Below are positions 63,858 to 64,000 of a DNA stretch of 64,000 nt, one piece after another (position 1 is the stretch's first letter; each line of letters starts with the position of its first letter). The notes beneath the pieces are model-generated. The model had not been told where the DNA came from and did no database searches. It saw nothing but the letters and a program-made list of their open reading frames with translations. Position numbers and translations under genes: made by a program. The stretch covers positions 372,001-436,000 of the forward strand of contig CAKZKD010000003.1 of the NCBI GenBank assembly GCA_937121175.1, given 5' to 3'. The DNA is from an uncultured Flavobacteriales bacterium (GTDB taxonomy: Bacteria; Bacteroidota; Bacteroidia; Flavobacteriales_G; Salibacteraceae).

Positions 63858-64000
63858 CTAATCCGTTCCAAAAGAAATTTCATCGCTCAATTCATTTATG
63901 TCATCATCTTGATACGGAAAGAACTCCTTCAGTTGATTACCAGCTGATTCAATGCCTGTAACTAGTCCATCACAGAAACTTCCCGCTTTAAATTTATCGA
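63858..64000 (-). CDS. TPM-domain protein, C-terminal fragment at window end
   Basis: Only the last 46 residues are in the window, ending with TAG at 63858. KAGSFCDGLVTGIESAGNQL and DDINELSDEISFG are typical of the short TPM proteins that precede YgcG-like genes and follow lemA in Bacteroidota. The assignment rests on this short piece and on the neighbour. Confidence 0.7.
   Translation of the reverse strand, partial: DKFKAGSFCDGLVTGIESAGNQLKEFFPYQDDDINELSDEISFGTD

Overview
The window looks like chromosomal DNA of a Bacteroidota bacterium, most likely of the order Flavobacteriales; the order is inferred. Supporting signs are two secreted enzymes with type IX secretion C-terminal sorting domains, promoter -7 boxes of the form TAnnTTTG, an absence of obvious Shine-Dalgarno sequences, frequent ATGA start/stop overlaps, and the block parA-parB-DUF5683-dapB-lepB-wbqC that is typical of this group. 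It is AT-rich and gene-dense. No gap exceeds 300 bases, and I see no rRNA, tRNA, CRISPR array, transposase or integrase.

Layout. 1-5071: a truncated acyltransferase (-), then a 7-TM protein, an M14 carboxypeptidase, a DUF2452 protein and a secreted M1 aminopeptidase (+). 5068-11643: a tight leftward operon of TPR protein, phosphosulfolactate synthase, rhodanese, PopT/DUF368, AroE, a GT39-like membrane glycosyltransferase and a Sua5-type tRNA t6A enzyme. 11827-18216: a rightward operon of a GlmM-like mutase, cysteine desulfurase, GT22-like enzyme, MBL hydrolase and secreted endonuclease I. 18253-18410: intergenic repeats with a 56-bp period. 18439-25398 (-): acyl-CoA carboxylase beta subunit, then the parAB-DUF5683-dapB-lepB-wbqC block. 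25593-37117: mixed housekeeping genes (FMN reductase, rimM, rpsP, OmpA/PD40 protein, fabG, a vWA membrane protein, mnmD, ACP phosphodiesterase, a MORN-like protein, TIGR02757, a LolD-type ATPase). 37144-39578 (-): a small secreted protein and an M23 peptidase. 39721-44059 (+): coiled-coil protein, zapA, a structured RNA that is probably 6S RNA, RNase Y, and two sugar-nucleotide enzymes. 44219-46559: an FAD oxidase and a secreted GDPD-like protein.

46560-48650 is the one clearly accessory patch. It holds three small rightward ORFs. The middle one is bracketed by ~92% identical 63/64-bp direct repeats, each running into a 72-bp imperfect palindrome. This resembles a small gene-cassette array without an integrase and is the best candidate here for something undescribed.

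48661-60636 (-) carries uvrA, a lytic transglycosylase, a WecA-like enzyme, rfbC, wzc, wza, a family-4 glycosyltransferase and asnB: a capsule or exopolysaccharide locus, which the sugar-nucleotide genes at 42-44 kb may also feed. 60773-64000 (-) has lpdA, a TerB/DnaJ protein and two TPM-domain proteins, the last cut by the window end.

Many genes with a clear -7 box start 4-8 nt behind it, and several use TTG or GTG, which suggests leaderless or very short-leader transcripts.
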